Source: Parcubacteria group bacterium GW2011_GWA2_47_7
Lineage (GTDB): Bacteria > Patescibacteriota > Minisyncoccia > Phycocordibacterales > UBA6899
NCBI GenBank assembly: GCA_000999395.1
Contig: LCOM01000054.1
Coordinates: 1-5,888, forward strand
Direction: 5' to 3'
DNA length: 5,888 bases
Below, one piece after another: positions 5,139 to 5,888 of the stretch. The translations under genes were made by a program, and so were the position numbers. The first letter of the stretch is position 1; each line of letters starts with the position of its first letter. The notes beneath the pieces were generated by a model that made no database searches, was not told the origin of the DNA, and worked only from the letters and a program-made list of their open reading frames with translations.

Positions 5139-5888
5139 ATGGACGAGCAAATCCACACCAGGCAATTCAAAGGCTACAGCCTTGGCGCGCAATCGACAAA
5201 TAATGGGGCGCTGGCAACTGAACACGCCCCGCCCCTGCGCGACGCCGGGCTCCAGGGCCGCTGGTTCCATGTGATTGAGGACCGCACCGGGATGCTGAGC
5301 CTGCGCGAGGCTTTGGAATTGCACGGGCCCATTGATGCGCCTTCGTGCGTGGAGCGAGCGGGCGCCCTGGCGCGCGTGCTCACCAGCCTGCACGGCCTGG
5401 GAGCGGTGTGCGGGTTCCTGAATCCAGACAATGTATATCTGAACGACGACGGATCATTCGTGCTGGGCGATTTTCTGACGCCGGCATTTGTTTACGTGTA
5501 CCACCGGGAGGCGGGCCGGCCCATCGGCCTGGTGAACTGCATGGCGCCGGAGCTGCTGCGCGGCGAGGCCAACGGCCCGCGCGCCGACGTGTTCGCCCTG
5601 GCCGCGCTGATTTACCGCGCCGTGACCGGGCGCAGCCCGTTTACGCTGGAGACAGGCAAGGGCCCGCCGTGGGACGTGCGCGGGGTGCCCGTGGACGCGG
5701 GCCTATACGGACAGGGGTGCAACAGGCATTTCTCGCAGGTGCTGCGCTGGGCCCTGGCCCCGGACCCGGATCACCGTCCGCCCAGCCCGCACCGGTTCAT
5801 CATGGACCTGCGCGCCACGTTTCTGGACCCTGGCGACGGGCAGGCCGCGCCCGAACCCGCGTCCCGCGTCCGCGGGAGAAAAACCCGC
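5139..5888 (+). CDS. Ser/Thr protein kinase-like protein, predicted pseudokinase, 3' partial
   Basis: An open frame of 250 codons runs off the window end without a stop. Kinase landmarks in order: WFHVIEDRTGMLSLREAL (42-59) fits the hinge and alpha-D; LTSLHGLGAVCGFLNPDNVYL (in the 81-101 region) is the catalytic loop; VLGDFLTP (108-115) is the DFG region; MAPEL (135-139) is the APE motif; RADVFALAALIYRAVTGRSPF begins at 148 with the alpha-F Asp D150; and DPDHRPPSPHRF is the usual end of the C-lobe. In the catalytic loop H-R-D is replaced by C-G-F and the Lys by Asn (N95), while N98 and the DFG Asp (D111) remain; DFG reads DFL. Only ~41 residues precede the hinge, with no glycine loop or VAIK Lys. 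ATG 5139 is the first Met after an in-frame stop at 5076 and lacks a good ribosome site, so the N-terminus is uncertain. Catalysis is unlikely by the canonical route; a binding or scaffold role is inferred. Confidence 0.72.
   Translation, partial: MDEQIHTRQFKGYSLGAQSTNNGALATEHAPPLRDAGLQGRWFHVIEDRTGMLSLREALELHGPIDAPSCVERAGALARVLTSLHGLGAVCGFLNPDNVYLNDDGSFVLGDFLTPAFVYVYHREAGRPIGLVNCMAPELLRGEANGPRADVFALAALIYRAVTGRSPFTLETGKGPPWDVRGVPVDAGLYGQGCNRHFSQVLRWALAPDPDHRPPSPHRFIMDLRATFLDPGDGQAAPEPASRVRGRKTR

Noticed and set aside
5036..5203. 55-codon frame (MTGQVRR...) with GAAGGA upstream as a leader peptide
   Set aside because: With TATAAT at 5011-5016 the transcript would start at or after that GAAGGA; the composition is Gly/Pro/Arg-rich and the frame overlaps the kinase-like frame, so it is most likely spurious.
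5029..5274. 81-codon + strand frame starting with TTG
   Set aside because: It is Ser/Arg/Pro-rich and overlaps the kinase-like gene in another frame, with no domain; it is a shadow.
1..5888. CRISPR arrays, tRNA/rRNA genes, insertion sequences, att sites
   Set aside because: I saw no regularly spaced repeats, no tRNA- or rRNA-like segments, no transposase motifs and no terminal inverted repeats.

Overview
This looks like a metagenomic or draft-assembly contig made of two compositionally different halves. Positions 1 to about 3545 have moderate GC and mixed codon use. They carry a tight, co-directional cluster typical of bacterial surface-glycan (nonulosonic or sialic-like acid) synthesis. Positions from about 3545 to 5888 have high GC and very strong third-position G/C bias. 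They carry signalling-type genes unrelated to glycans. No taxonomic marker is present. Small overlapping genes and several stand-alone methyltransferases beside a NeuB are common in candidate-phylum and other environmental genomes, but assigning a lineage would be a guess.

Left half, all on the + strand: the 3' part of a GT-B-like glycosyl/glycerophosphotransferase or epimerase-type protein (3-707); a sialic acid synthase family protein with the catalytic barrel but no C-terminal SAF domain (740-1618); a class I SAM methyltransferase overlapping it by ATGA (1615-2418); a second SAM methyltransferase with a long family-specific N-terminal region (2428-3399); and, overlapping that by another ATGA, the first ~50 codons of a KdsC/YrbI-type HAD phosphatase (3396 to ~3545). 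NeuB-type condensation gives a 9-phosphate product if the substrate is phosphorylated, and a HAD phosphatase and methyltransferases are plausible partners, so this reads as an operon making a methylated nonulosonic acid.

Right half: inside the HAD reading frame, with no frame break, the sequence turns into a metallo-beta-lactamase-fold domain that has lost its own N-terminus, followed by two cyclic-nucleotide-binding-like (CNB) domains. The second CNB domain is separated from the first by an apparent one-base deletion near 4615. After a ~214-bp intergenic region with a TATAAT box and inverted repeats comes a Ser/Thr-kinase-like gene running off the window end (5139-5888). It lacks the catalytic-loop Asp and a recognisable glycine loop and VAIK Lys, so it is probably a pseudokinase.

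The main result is the abrupt HAD-to-MBL junction around 3531-3575, where domain identity and codon bias change together. It is either a real recombination breakpoint or, at least as likely, an assembly chimera. Until that is settled, the two halves should not be read as one functional neighbourhood.
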